The notes below the pieces were generated by a model. It searched no databases and was not told the origin of the DNA. It was given only the letters and a program-made list of their open reading frames with translations. DNA of 64,000 nt, from the NCBI GenBank assembly GCA_003439945.1, contig QVRM01005925.1:1257001-1321000 (forward strand), read 5' to 3'. Positions 48,064 to 59,799 of this stretch are shown here, one piece after another. The position numbers were made by a program, and so were the translations under genes. The DNA comes from Dermanyssus gallinae (Eukaryota; Arthropoda; Arachnida; Mesostigmata; Dermanyssidae). Every line of letters starts with the position of its first letter. Position 1 is the first letter of the stretch.

Positions 48064-48327
48064 GCCGTGAAATGAGCCCAAACGTTGTTATTCACTCAAT
48101 TCACTCGCTAAGACATGCATCTTGGTGGTGACTTTATAATTTTTTCGCAGCGTAGCTGTGCCAAATGTCGAAATCTGTGTTTTAAGGTAACCCGATACTC
48201 CAAATGTCGATAAAAGTATCCGCTGTTACTCTGTGAGCATGTATCATTATGATCTTTACACAATCGGTTATAATAAATGCGTGAAATGTGGCAAACATGG
48301 GTGGCCCTATATTTTTTTCAGTGACTG
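48064..48327. repeat. right terminal inverted repeat of the Tc3-like element
   Basis: Ends ...TTTTTTTCAGTGACTG at 48327, followed by TA. It is the inverted partner of 46740-47005. Confidence 0.93.
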
Positions 48328-48329
48328 TA

Positions 48330-50170
48330 TATGATTACTTGGCACACCAACTCATGAACTCTTTGAGTTGTGTGAATACTAATAAGAAAAAATAATCAAT
48401 GAAATCTAGAAGCTCAGTGGAATTCTTAATGCGCTCTCTTCTATCGGGTTTGTAGTCTGCCCGCCTGAAAATAATAACATGTTTGAGATAGATAGCAAGA
48501 AATCAAAAAGACGCGCCTATTCTATGAATTGTGCCGAGTCACTTTAAAAACGGCATTCCAACATACACTTAGAGCCGGAAACTCCTGACTACATTTAAGG
48601 AGATGTGAGATCTCTTCTGCCTTCCGAGAAAAACAACATTGAGATGCTTGACGTTATACGTTGATTCTTTAAAAAACATTGAGTATTTCCTTTCTCGTGT
48701 GCAATTCATAAAAAAACCATTTGTCATGTTATTACTGATGTCCTTAACCTACATCAATAGAACACATTTATCCGAATCTGTAAATCTAGGAATGACTCAA
48801 CTAAATCTTAGTACCAAATAATGCACATACTTATTGTGCTGATATCTTATTACTGCTTTTGTGATGTTCCTAGAAGTGTCCTCACAGTCTCTGTTTGGCG
48901 AATACCAAAATAGTCCGATTCGTGGCGAAATGTATTTACTCAGACGATTACTTCGGCGCTCTAGCCCGAAAGCTAGTGCTTAGTTATTAACCATTCGTTA
49001 CGATTCTCGCTCAGTGTAAATTATTTACATTAGCATTGAATAAGTCTAAGCTTTCCCAACCTGCAGCGGAGTTGTGTGTGTGTGTTAGGGCCTGTGAAAT
49101 CGAGATGTGTCTTTCTTTCGTAGTATACACAATTTTCAGGCCAAATGCAATTAACGTAACGCCGATGAGTGGATGCTGAGTGTTGCGTGTATCCGTTGGA
49201 AACATTTCAGTTGGCTTTGTGCTTTGACAGAACAAGTCAGTTGAACCTGCCGGCGTGTGGTTTCCGTTAATGGCAGGAAATCTTAGTTTATCTTATTCTG
49301 ATCGCCACTCCGCCAAAAGTTCATGAATCCATACGAGATCCGTTCTCAATTGCGCATCCGCGTGGTCAAACTCGGCAGTTGATTAGTCGCTAGCAGTTTG
49401 CTAGCGGATATAACGATGCTCGATTTGAAGCCAGATAAACGGGTGGGGGGATTTGGATGTGTTTTCGCCCGCCGCTTAATTTAATTTCCTTCGAAAGTGC
49501 AAGACAGCCTGCTACAGACTACTTTATCTGATTAGCTTGCGAAGACCGGAACTTTGACTAGAATAGAATAGAAAAGCTTTTATTTACAGAATAAAGGTGG
49601 GAAGCGGCAGGAAAGAGGCAGCGAAACTTGCAAAGCCATCTCATTGTGCAATTGTATAGCTACACGCCATACAATTAAATTAGTGAAGAATTCACAATGG
49701 TTTATAGTTGCTTAGCATCTATCTATGAAGCATACATCGCCGGTTGATACACCAAGAAAGTCTATCTGTTGGCGAATTTAAGATGTTTGCTTTAGCCGAT
49801 TGGACCAAAATGGTAACTCCATGTCGTTTTCTTGTAGTTGTAGTTGCGCCGATGAAGATAACAACACAATGTGAATGTCACCACCAGAGTTTGGTAACTT
49901 TTAGCGGTTAGAGCAGGCAACCGAAGCTAAAGAGACAGAAACACAAAATTTAAAAAAAATAAACACGAGGAAGTTTGCTAAATGGTTAGGATAGTGGAAG
50001 GAAACAGGCCTACCATATGAGAAGTATTAGAATAGTAAAGTAAATCTTAGATAACTCAATTGCCAGTTTGGCATTAAGCTACACAATTAACTCCTGCTGA
50101 AACAAGGGTTTTGAATAGAAGTTTGAACTCAAGAAAAAGACGAAGTCCAGGCAACACAGAAACGCGCAAC
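48330..50170. other. unassigned stretch
   Basis: AT-rich, with short ORFs only. A short direct repeat (tagaatagaatagaaaagc) near 49559-49577 may mark the end of an old insertion. Confidence 0.45.
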
Positions 50171-50179
50171 ACCGAAACT

Positions 50180-51356
50180 ATATGAGGCAAGAAAATAGCC
50201 TGTGGAAGGAATACAAAGAAGTGAAAAGAGAGCTCAGCGAGGATATAGACAACGCCATACAATTAGACATAAAAATTAAAAATTTCAAAAACATACCAAA
50301 CAATAGCGCAGGAAGAAAGATGAAACGTTTCTGGGAATACACACAACAGCAAAATGAGATAGCTCGAGAAAAAAAAAGTAGAGGAAAACAGTACACACAG
50401 CTAAATATGAGCTAAACGAAGCACTAAATAATACGTATGATGCTAAAATATAGAAAATACAAAATCGACAAACATATGTGCGAAGCGCGGGTATTGGCGG
50501 TCGGACAACCAAGAGATCGAACTTAAAATGCATGTGAAAAGGATGAGGTATTGCTGAGACAGATTTAGAATATTAGCGGACCAATGCACGTATACCTGGC
50601 AGGGGCATTCAACTCCAAGATTCTTGCTGGAAATGGTTGGCAGGCAGAGTTATCTTCATACACAAGCCAGCGGTAAAATACTAAATAGCCCAATCGTCGA
50701 CCATTAACTGTAACAAACTTCGAGTACTAAATATTTGCTGCGACAAATATGGACAGGCCACAAGACTGGAAGAGATAAAACTGATAGGACCGCGGCAGAG
50801 TAGTTTTAGGGCAGGCAGAAGAATAGAGAACGGTATTTTCACGCGTATAGAACGTACCTATTGGACCAGATTTAGAATACATAGCCTAGTTGCAGCATTC
50901 CTAGATATTCGACAAGCTTACGATACAGTAGATAGAAACACTCTTTGGGACGTGGAAATGAAGGTGGATTAAAACCAGTGTGGATGAGTATAGTTAACGG
51001 AATATACGCCAAGAGCTATATCTGCGCACAGGAATCAGGAATAACACATTAGAGTTCTACAGAATAAAAAATAATTCTGGTGTCACTGTATTCATATTTC
51101 CTCCATATTAAAGAGATGGCACGACAAGTGTATGAATTAAATCCGGGTTTTAAAACAATATACACATGAGATGATGAAATAAATATCTTACTTATCTTAA
51201 TAAATACCGTGCGTCTCATTGTTGCAGGCTACATCGTGATATTGAAGGTGTTGACAGAATGCAAACTATGTTATGCGGAGAAACGGCGGAAGAGATTGGA
51301 CAAGAGTTCAAGGTAGAGAAATGTGTAAAATATATTTTCCGGGCATACTAGAGATG

Positions 51357-51389
<33 letters not shown>

Positions 51390-51870
51390 TATATATATAA
51401 TACTTGGGAGTTATCAGAGAAAATACGCCAATCATTTTTAACGATAAGCATGCAGTAACAAATAAAGAGGATGCAATATTGTAAGAAAGAGGGCTTTGTA
51501 GAGCTAACACAGATTTATACTAAGGAGCTTTGGAAAATCATGTTTGAGCCAACAGTGACGTACGCTAACAATATTGTGAGTTTAGACGCAAGCACGGTGA
51601 ACAGTCTTGATACGATACAGCCTAAAGTTGATCGCCATGCAGTGCAATGTAGGTACGCGTGTGCAGCACACTTTCTCCAAGTCTTCAGCTTTTGGGGCGG
51701 AAGCACAAACAAAGATATCGTTTGTAAGCCGTCTAAAAATAAAGCTGCAGGTAATGAAAAACGAAACTGGGCAGCCAATCTGCACATTGAAAAGCTGGCT
51801 GAGAGATTTATAAGCAAATGAGATAAAAAAAAAGTAGAGTTCTTCGCAAGTAAATTTAAGTGCCATACGA
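50180..51870 (+). pseudogene. LINE RT relic (motif A to C-terminal region)
   Basis: In broken + frames: a linker with WKEYKEVKRELSEDID and AGRKMKRFWEY (ORF 50182-50415), then an RT block SSFRAGRRIENGIFTRIER (about 50790-50850). Motif A is at about 50888-50935 (VAAFLDIRQAYDTVDRNTL), with both Asp present. A degraded stretch with NGIYAKSYIC follows near 51000. The C-terminal block KELWKIMFEPTVTYANNIV is in ORF 51471-51821. RT motifs B and C are not recognisable. A TA run at about 51358-51398 interrupts it. This family differs from the R1-like and CR1-like pieces elsewhere in the window. Confidence 0.65.
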
Positions 51871-51879
51871 TATGCTATA

Positions 51880-53610
51880 AAGAATGGGAGGTGATATCAA
51901 TTAAACAGGTAACCAAGGTTGTAAGGAAATGTTGACACGACAACTGAGGAAAATGGAGAGCGGATGTGAAAAGGAAGACATTCTTGCAATTGTACAGGAA
52001 ACAAAAAAGACTCGACCGAACAAATGTTATATATTTACACACCTTTTAGCAGGGTGGCTTTATTACAATCACAGATAAGTGCTCCATTACAAGAAAACAA
52101 CCTCGTCATTATATACTCAAACTTACAAGCTTTAGGGCTATGCGCTAATTGCAGGGCCGGTATGCTAAACACCCGACTGCTGAAAGCTAGAGCAGTGTCC
52201 TTGGCCGAGACATTAAGTTTAGTGTAAATATATTACAGATGAGGATGTTTGTAAACAATGATACCATGATGTATGTAATGATTTCATAGTAATCATATAA
52301 TATATACGAAACCAGCAGCACGTTGTGTGACATTCTACACAGCGAGTGCTTGTGATTCAAAGTATATTCAACAAGGACCGGTGTTGTTCGACCAGTGACT
52401 TAAAGGAAAGCATCAGTGATAAACATTGAAGCCGGACAAAGCTAGAAAGGGATTGAACGATGAATTTCTCACAGGGGGAAAAGATCCAAGTATTGGTCGA
52501 TAATTACGACTGCGAAAGCTAGCAATCGTTGTGTTACAAGGCAAGAAAAGTATGTGCTAGTGCATACTTGATTGAGAGTAGTTGTAGCCTATGCGCATTA
52601 TCTAACGCTGGCGGTTATGGCAGCTATTACTAACAGCAGTAGACAATGTGCCACATCAATCAATGCCAGCTCCAGAAAGAGGCTTTTTATTTAATAAAAT
52701 AGCTTTATGGAACCGGCGTGTCGAACTGGTCTAGGGTCCATCGTTCCAGCATCTCGCGTGAAATAAAAGTTAAGAGAAAAACGCTTTCAACTGACCGAAG
52801 CCAACAGCCGACCGGGAGACGTGGTGCGAGAAGCCAATATATCATGTATCATATGTGTATTTGCGACTTCTATCTAATTTAGTATTCAGGGTTTAGAAGG
52901 GCAGCAGTACAAACAACTGCTCTGCGCTCGCAGTGTATTGATACTGCGGATTAGCGGGACAGCATTACGCCATGTCGGGCACGAGCACGCACGATGATTC
53001 TGACTGAATTGGATAGTGCTATGAGACCCATCGGTCAGGAGAGAGGTCGATTAAACAAGATTGTTGTTATATCATAGCACGAGTTCTGGCTCTAAAGCTG
53101 ATACCAAGAAATAACTCACCACATCCCCGCAAAAGCGCATTAGCGCTTCCAGAAGCACCGCATTATGTTAGCGAAGCGGCAGGTGCAACCCTCGATCACT
53201 GCACATCTTTGAGAAACAAAGCGTTGGAGGCCAACTTGATCAAACGCTAGATTTAAGGCAGTGTGCATGGTGGGTTAGGTGGTAAATGACCAAAGGAGCC
53301 TGGCCATAATCACTTTGCATCTTTCCGCAGTTAAAGGAGTAAGCAAGTAGAGAAGAAATTTAGCAAGTCCTAGACCAGCGGAAAAACTTGGTTTAGAAGA
53401 TATTTCGTCAGGCCAACTTTGTTTTACAGTATGTGCGGGCGGAATTAAACGTGCGCCACACATTACTAGGAAAACAATATGATAGGCTGTATTATACCAT
53501 GCAAGCCTTTTTATTTTACGATTTTTTGTAAGGCTATTACGCGTGTACAGTTTTTTCATGTCATGGCTAATTTTAATCCACTCCGGCATTTACCTTGTCT
53601 AGATTGGAAA
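51880..53610. other. unassigned stretch
   Basis: Short ORFs only (52024-52227 +, 53275-53589 -), none recognised. Confidence 0.4.
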
Positions 53611-53624
53611 CCATGCAAACCAAT

Positions 53625-53710
53625 TTAAGAGTGGCCGGTCTGGGTCTCGAACCCAGTCCTCCCGAATGCAAGGCAAAGGCTTTGTCACTAAGCCATCTTG
53701 CTCCTTTAAC
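53625..53710 (-). repeat. tRNA-derived SINE-like sequence
   Basis: The - strand reads GGAGCAAGATGGCTTAGTGA (box A-like) ... CTTTGCCTTGCATTCGGGAG ... GGGTTCGAGACCC (perfect box B stem-loop). It resembles a tRNA with a GCAT-type anticodon region. The 5' GGAGCAA and the 3' CGGCCAC ends do not pair, so it is a tRNA-derived SINE head or tRNA pseudogene, not a working tRNA. Confidence 0.6.
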
Positions 53711-53714
53711 GCGT

Positions 53715-54455
53715 CTGTAAGCGAAAAAGACCCCCACTAAAGAAGGAACATAAAAAGGCTGCTTTGTCGGAACATAGGTGAGTTAAACTCTTGCTACGAC
53801 AGCATGAGTAGGAAAGTTCTATTGTTAGCGAAACCTTCGCCGCGCTAGGTTCGTCGGCATGCTATGAATAGGGCGCCGCGAATAGCGTAGCTCCAACGTT
53901 CTGCTAGCTAATCATTACGCGCTAAATTTCGTTGTTCTCCTTATAGGCTTTGTTATTTAACGTCGGCTCCCGCCGATATAACCTTAAAACGGTTAACGTC
54001 AACCGCAGCAAGCAGCTGTAAGGAGTGCGCTTATAACTCGGCACGTTTTGGCACTTCCCATCCTCAGGAACTATTTTCAATAAACTAAAAAGCTATATAT
54101 ACTTTAACGTACCGTATATCTAAACCATACACTTTAGTAAATTTTCTCAATTAACTAATTTGAGAAGTATACCTTAAATTGTGCACATCTACATTATATT
54201 TACTTTTAGGATATACGGTTTTGTAATACGGAATTCTAAGCAGTACTGCTTTGTAATACAAAATTCTAAGCTATTTCGGTTGAATATGACAATTTAAATC
54301 ATCGAGTTTCGACGATACGGTATTCAAATGCTCTAAACGAAATCTCTGAATAGAATTACGAAAAGCTATATGTAAGATACGCGAACCCCTGTAATATAGA
54401 GATAACTACCCACTTAGTATAAACATGTACAATTTATCACATTATTGTAGAGAGG
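53715..54455. other. unassigned stretch
   Basis: AT-rich; contains a short imperfect repeat (gtaatacggaattctaag / gtaatacaaaattctaag) near 54221-54270. No gene seen. Confidence 0.5.
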
Positions 54456-54459
54456 CGCA

Positions 54460-56000
54460 AAGTCTTGGTAAGTGCGTATAAAACCCGTCCAGCCAAAATT
54501 TCTGGAAAAATGAATTCAAGGCCCGCCGAAAAAACTCACAGAAGTTCGAAGATTTCTGAAGCAGGAGAGAGCAAACGGGAGACCCACGGGCGATATTCTC
54601 ATGTATCCAGGCAGTGTGCGGTGGAACTGAAACGAGCAATCGCTGACAGTAAAAGAGAATGTTGAAAGAGCTTCCCGGCGCAATCTCTGGGGCCGGCCGT
54701 ACAAGATGGTGCGTGGCCAAATTAAGAAGACACCAAGGCTGGATATGCTAAAACAATAACGAAACGACGCTCGAAAGCTCTTCTCCTATCATAAAGACTT
54801 ATCGAGGGAAGACTTCCAGATTCCAGAAGGATACGATCCGACAGAGGAGGAAGTACCTCCGGTCTTGATGGAGAAAATCCTTCAGGCGGCTGACCGCAGT
54901 AGGTCTGGTAAGTTCCCAGGACCACATAGCACCCCGGCGGGGGCCGTCAGGATGCTTTTCAAAGAATTTTCTGCAGTTGTTGCTGGCGTGGCTACTGCGA
55001 TTCTTCGGAGAGGGAAAGTCACGTCTCACGGTAGGTTGCGGGGGTAGTGCTGATCCCGAAGGGAAACAGTAGCGTTTAACAGTCTTCCATAGGGGGTCAT
55101 TCTAGAAAAACACCCCCCGTATTTAGTTAGTGTGATCCCAGACAGGCTGCAAAGTTCCGAACGCCGGGACAGATGGCTGATGTACTACAGGGTTCCATTC
55201 TGGAACCAATTCTGTGAAACATTGCTTATGACGACGTGCTGCGTACCCAAGGCCTCCCAAGAAAGGCGGAGACATTAGCGTACGCTGTCGAGTGTCCAGC
55301 TTAAACTGAATGCCAACAAGCCCTGGAAGCGATTAACGAATGGATGGAAAGCGTACAGCTCTAATTGGCGCCGGAGAAGAGCGAGGCGGTCTTGCTCACC
55401 GGCCGAGTTGCGTCGACCCGATGAACTTTACGTTGGCAGACAAGAGTATCAAGATAGTTGAGCGTGCTCGGTATCTGGGAGTCTACCTGAACAGAGGGCT
55501 CAGGGGAAGTAAAGACGCTGAGATTGCCACTACAAAAGCTATGAAAGCAGCACACGGCATTGCGAAGATCCTACCAAACATCCACAAACCAAAGCGAGCG
55601 GATCAGAGGAGACTTGTGATGTCAATTGCCGGCTCGATGGCCCTCTTCGGTTGTTTAGTCTGGTTCACCTCGGCAACAGCCGCAGCAAGAACTAAAAACC
55701 TTATAAGGTAAACGCAGCGAATAACGGCGCTAAGGATCATCCAGGCATACCGGACAGTAAGTAGGGCTCCTCAATGGGATCTCGCAGTCAAGGAACGGCG
55801 CAAATTGTGGAAGAGAAACCACAGCGCTCAAAACAGGCGGAGCGCAAAGCTATGCTTTCCGAGTGGCAACGAGAATAGACAGACTTGCGGAAGGGAGAGC
55901 CCGGAGCCAAGGTCCGGGATTTAATCGCGGACATCAAAAGGAGTTTTAGTCGGTAACGCCGGTAGTCTTGCGGTGAGTCCGACACTGTTCGGCTTACATC
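54460..56000 (+). pseudogene. R1/jockey-like LINE: linker, RT and C-terminal part
   Basis: The + strand runs in order. The linker (CAVELKRAIADSKREC near 54620-54660) is followed by the RT start (PPVLMEKILQAADRSRSGKFPG, 54855-54925, and VLIPKGN near 55055). Motif B is QGSILEPIL near 55185-55210. Motif C is reduced to LAYAVECPA near 55275-55300, where the usual YADD has become YAVE. The thumb block is SIKIVERARYLGVYLNRGLR in ORF 55340-55711, and then come LFGCLVWFTSATAAARTK and a C-terminal VRDLIADIKRSFSR near 55910-55950. RT motif A is not recognisable. Several frameshifts separate the pieces. The catalytic loss in motif C means the RT was dead before or as well as being broken. Confidence 0.8.
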
Positions 56001-56009
56001 CAAAAGTGG

Positions 56010-56323
56010 TGTCCGTTCGTGCGTAACGCATATCTCCCCTCTGAAAAATGTGTAAAAAATGCCGCGTTTTTCTGGGTGCAATTCCTTGAAGGCATCTTGC
56101 GGAGATTGTTTAGCCGACGGTGTCTGGAATGATGGGCGCTATTTTCTGCCATCCAGAAATTGCTAACTAAAATTCTAATAGGCAATTAATAATGGATTAA
56201 TGAATTAAGCAAGTAGAAACGGAGCCGGTATAGCCATATTAAACGATAGACTCATAATTAGAATGAATCGTAGTGCTGTGTTAATAGGCTAAATTGATAT
56301 TCTTATTTACTTTGACAACTTTG

Positions 56324-56378
<55 letters not shown>

Positions 56379-57400
56379 TAGTTCGTAAACAACCAGGAGT
56401 ACACATAAATTAAACGTCGGTGTAGATTTGTATAGCTCTCCGCATGATGGCGGTTCTTACAAAGATTTCTACAAATTAGAAAAACCTATTCTATAAAAAC
56501 CTTACCGCAAATGAAACATCTAAGCAAGTAATGTGTTCAGTAGAATGCCTCAAAAATGCCACTCACCTATCAGAAGATCCTATATTGTACAATTTATTCT
56601 TCTGTCATTATAAATCATGTGTCTGAATTAATGAGAAGATGTCTTCCATGTCGCTTTATTTGGAATGTAAAGGGCCTGCTCTAGCGTGCAATACGCCAGA
56701 GAAGCGCAACAGTGATAACATTTACTAGTATAATATATCAAATTTATGTCAAGCTAATCTTTTCCTAATGTTAGCAATGCCAACTAGTAAAAATACAACG
56801 GCGGCATAAAAGTTGCAAATCTACCAAATGCGACACAACGCACATCAAAGAGTCCAGAGCACTCCCGCCCACCCTTGGACAATCTTCTTTTATACACTGG
56901 TTCCGTTCTCTGACACACGACCTATAAGCTAGTGCGTAATAAGTATGACGAGGCCACAAACACGGCCACAAAGTTGATCTGGTAAACCACACTTAAAGTT
57001 TGGGCAGATGCAAAAATCCACCTGTACGGTGCGCTTCTGTGTGTGCCTTATATCCATTACATGCATTGATTGCATTGCTACGAATCGAACGTGCATTGCA
57101 TTGCTCGTTCACCTGGTAATTTGACAGTTGTCCAAAATTTCGAGGGGCCCGGGGCCAAGTTGCGGTCGGCACCGCCGAGGTGCTGCGGTGTTGCAACACG
57201 GTGCGAACAGGCCAACGCCTCTGCAAACACCGCACGGGTGTCGCTTGTGAAAGGTGTATCACGATGATTGCATTATAGCAGGTCGCAACGCTCGTGTGCA
57301 AGATGGCCAACAATGCAATCTGTTACAAAACCTGCCACGATCATGATACCTGCTTGATGCCACGTTACTCGATCTATGACGCAACCATTATATTTATATA
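56010..57400. other. unassigned stretch
   Basis: A TA microsatellite is at about 56327-56375. 57.05-57.30 kb is GC-richer with repeated gcattgcatt/gattgcattg words. No gene recognised. Confidence 0.45.
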
Positions 57401-57404
57401 TAAA

Positions 57405-57665
57405 AATATATATACGAGAGCAATGACGTCGGATTTGTGGAGAGCCTGCAGTTATGAGAACCGGCATCTAATCACCAGATTTGCCGTCCACGACTTCCAT
57501 CTAAAAATCTGTGCGCGCGAGAAGTTTCATGAGATCTCGCCGAAGTGTATATGTAAACTTTGTGGCTGCCCGTGTGATCTATATCACCTTCAGCGTTGTG
57601 AAAGAGCAATTCCGCTGTCTCAACTCTGGAAATGCGATGTCTATGATGTATATTCGTAAACCAAA
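57405..57665 (+). pseudogene. LINE C-terminal fragment with Cys/His module
   Basis: Within the frame ending at 57659 the sequence TSDLWRACSYENRHLITRFA then VHDFHLKICAREKFHE, PKCICKLCGCPCDLYHLQRC is the best-preserved copy of the Cys/His module also seen at 22.5 kb (-) and 26.7 kb (+). The reading frame is open, but only the last about 75 residues of the element are present. The 3' end runs ...ttaataaaactactactac into a TA microsatellite (57692-57722), so the 3' UTR is only tens of bases. The 5' edge is a TA-rich tract. Confidence 0.65.
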
Positions 57666-57669
57666 TATT

Positions 57670-59790
57670 GGTTAATAAAACTACTACTACTTTGTATATA
57701 TATATATATATATATATATATACAAATAGGGTATAATATATATACCACATAAGGGGTATAATATATATATTAACCATATAGGTATATATATATATATATT
57801 TCGATCGACAGTCGAGAATAACTAATGTCGCTTCGTTCTAATGCTGTATCTAAATGAAAACTAATATTTTAATGGCATTCTTTGTGCGAACCGTCACTGA
57901 AATTCCTATCTTCCTGCATTGTAACCGCCATTTGCTTGAATCAGCGCTTCAATTCAAGACCCTAAACCGCTTACAGGCATCTTGTAAAGCCTGTCTATCA
58001 AAATCTGCAATGCCTGCTGAATGGAGGCAGCGAGCGAGCCTGCTTTGTTATGTCGAGGGTTTCTTAGACTCGTGTTCAATAACGCCTTACACGTAGTACT
58101 TCAGAAACATAAGGTCTGGACGGGTAGTGGCCACGAGTGCTTATGTCAGCATGCGCTGATTTGCTTCGCTAGCAACCCTTGCACTAAACGGCTGGTAGGG
58201 GGTGAACCCTTCTGGTAAAATTGGCATTGAAAAAACCATTAGACACATGAATTTATCCACGCTTCCGTTTTCAGAACATGTAAATACTCCTCTTGTGTTA
58301 CTGCTTGGGCCTTTTGTAAAAGTATAGTGCCAGCTCGTCTCTTCACCAGGCACCTCACTCAATATGTGCACGTAAGCTAGAGATTTGCATTGTGTCACAG
58401 TAGTGACCTATTGTGAATTGTGGGCAAGCTAACGGTCATGTCGTCAGCTATTTTTGCGTTCACGATGAATATCTTCTTGTGTCAACACGGCAACGTTATG
58501 CTGACGAGAACCAAGAAGCAATTCTTTGCGCTTTATCAGCCTCAGGCAGATTCTGTCTAACTTTTTTCTGCTACTTTTATGACGTTGACAACTAATACCT
58601 GAGATTCTGTTGAGCAGCGTGACCAATAGCTCGCCATTACGTGTTTAATTTAGGACTCAAAGCGTTTTGAAAAACCAGTATTGTCCAAACTTTTGTGTCA
58701 ACAGTGTCTCAGCAAAACATTGTCTCAATTAATTCTGAAGTCCTCGAATAGAGTCCCTCTACTGTAAATCTTCCGCCCTACTGTGTAGGAACCCGGTTCT
58801 GCAGCCGCGTTAGTCATAATTAGATAAACTGCAATTTTTGGAGAACTAAAGAACATGGCCTGAGCAGCTAAATAGCACTTGTTTGAATCGACGCGACACG
58901 TTCGAAGCTCACAACTGTACTCTGATAACACAATTACGAATTAAACAAATTTCAATAATAAAAGAACATTGTTTGAAAGAACGTGTTTTACTTTGCCCGG
59001 CGCGAAGAGCGAGAACAACAGCTGATCCTTGCTGAAATTCCTGCGGCGCAGTTGCTCAGTCGACCAAAGTGGGTGTGGTTTTACATGCCTTTCCTGAAAC
59101 AGGATCTTGCTAGATTGACACGACAATCTTGGTTGTAAGCTGACAAATAGATGTTGAGATACATCGGAAGAAGAAGATACTACAAGGAGCGAGAACAAAA
59201 TAGATTGAGCTCGCTAATGGTACATTCTCGTTTGCTGCTATGCGTCACCAAAAAAATGAGTATAGAACTCTTCCGTAACTTTCTTAACGAAAACCTTGAG
59301 TAAGCTTCGAGTTTGCGAAGATATATAACTTTAGAAGAAGAAACTTAAACGTCCCAGATCTCAGTTGAGGAGCAGTAAATCAATGAGCAGACGCGTAAAA
59401 GAGCTTATGCAAATGCAGACCTCTTTGAGAACCCACACATGGTATTTTAGCCATCACGTGTTTTGTTTTTTGTTTTGGGAGGTTTCTGGAATGCATGATG
59501 CACATGCGCCACTAGCAGCCTGCGTGACTAGTGTAAGACTCGCAAACCCACTAAACCCGGATTCCTCCCCACCCCCCCCAGGCTCGGTATTACTTTGGCA
59601 TTACATCGAAGCCATCACGTGTACACAAGGTTTATTGTGCACGGGTACCACTGTGCTAAGCACTAATCGCCCGATTACCTTGCAGACAGATCGGCGATCT
59701 TTGCATTTTCTCTACCGTAACTTCGAAACCGTAACCGAGGCTATACCATACATGCATATGAACTAATCATCTTGGGTATGCAAAAGTGAA
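57670..59790. other. unassigned stretch
   Basis: A TA-rich repeat lies at about 57692-57800. ORFs 58141-58398 -, 58413-58595 + and 59365-59766 + are not recognised. Confidence 0.4.
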
Positions 59791-59799
59791 TACGGACTT

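Larger units (their letters stand above)
46740..48327 (-). mobile_element. Tc3-like DNA transposon, nearly intact, 1588 bp
   Basis: Terminal inverted repeats start CAGTCACT and run from 46740 to about 47005 and from 48064 to 48327 (about 264 bp each). They differ at only a small number of positions. The element is flanked by TA on each side (46738-46739, 48328-48329), the usual Tc1/mariner target duplication. The transposase gene between is on the - strand with one frameshift. Long inverted repeats of this kind are typical of the Tc3 branch. Confidence 0.95.

Noticed and set aside
53625..53710. Functional tRNA gene
   Set aside because: The 5' and 3' ends do not pair as an acceptor stem, so only a tRNA-derived origin is supported.
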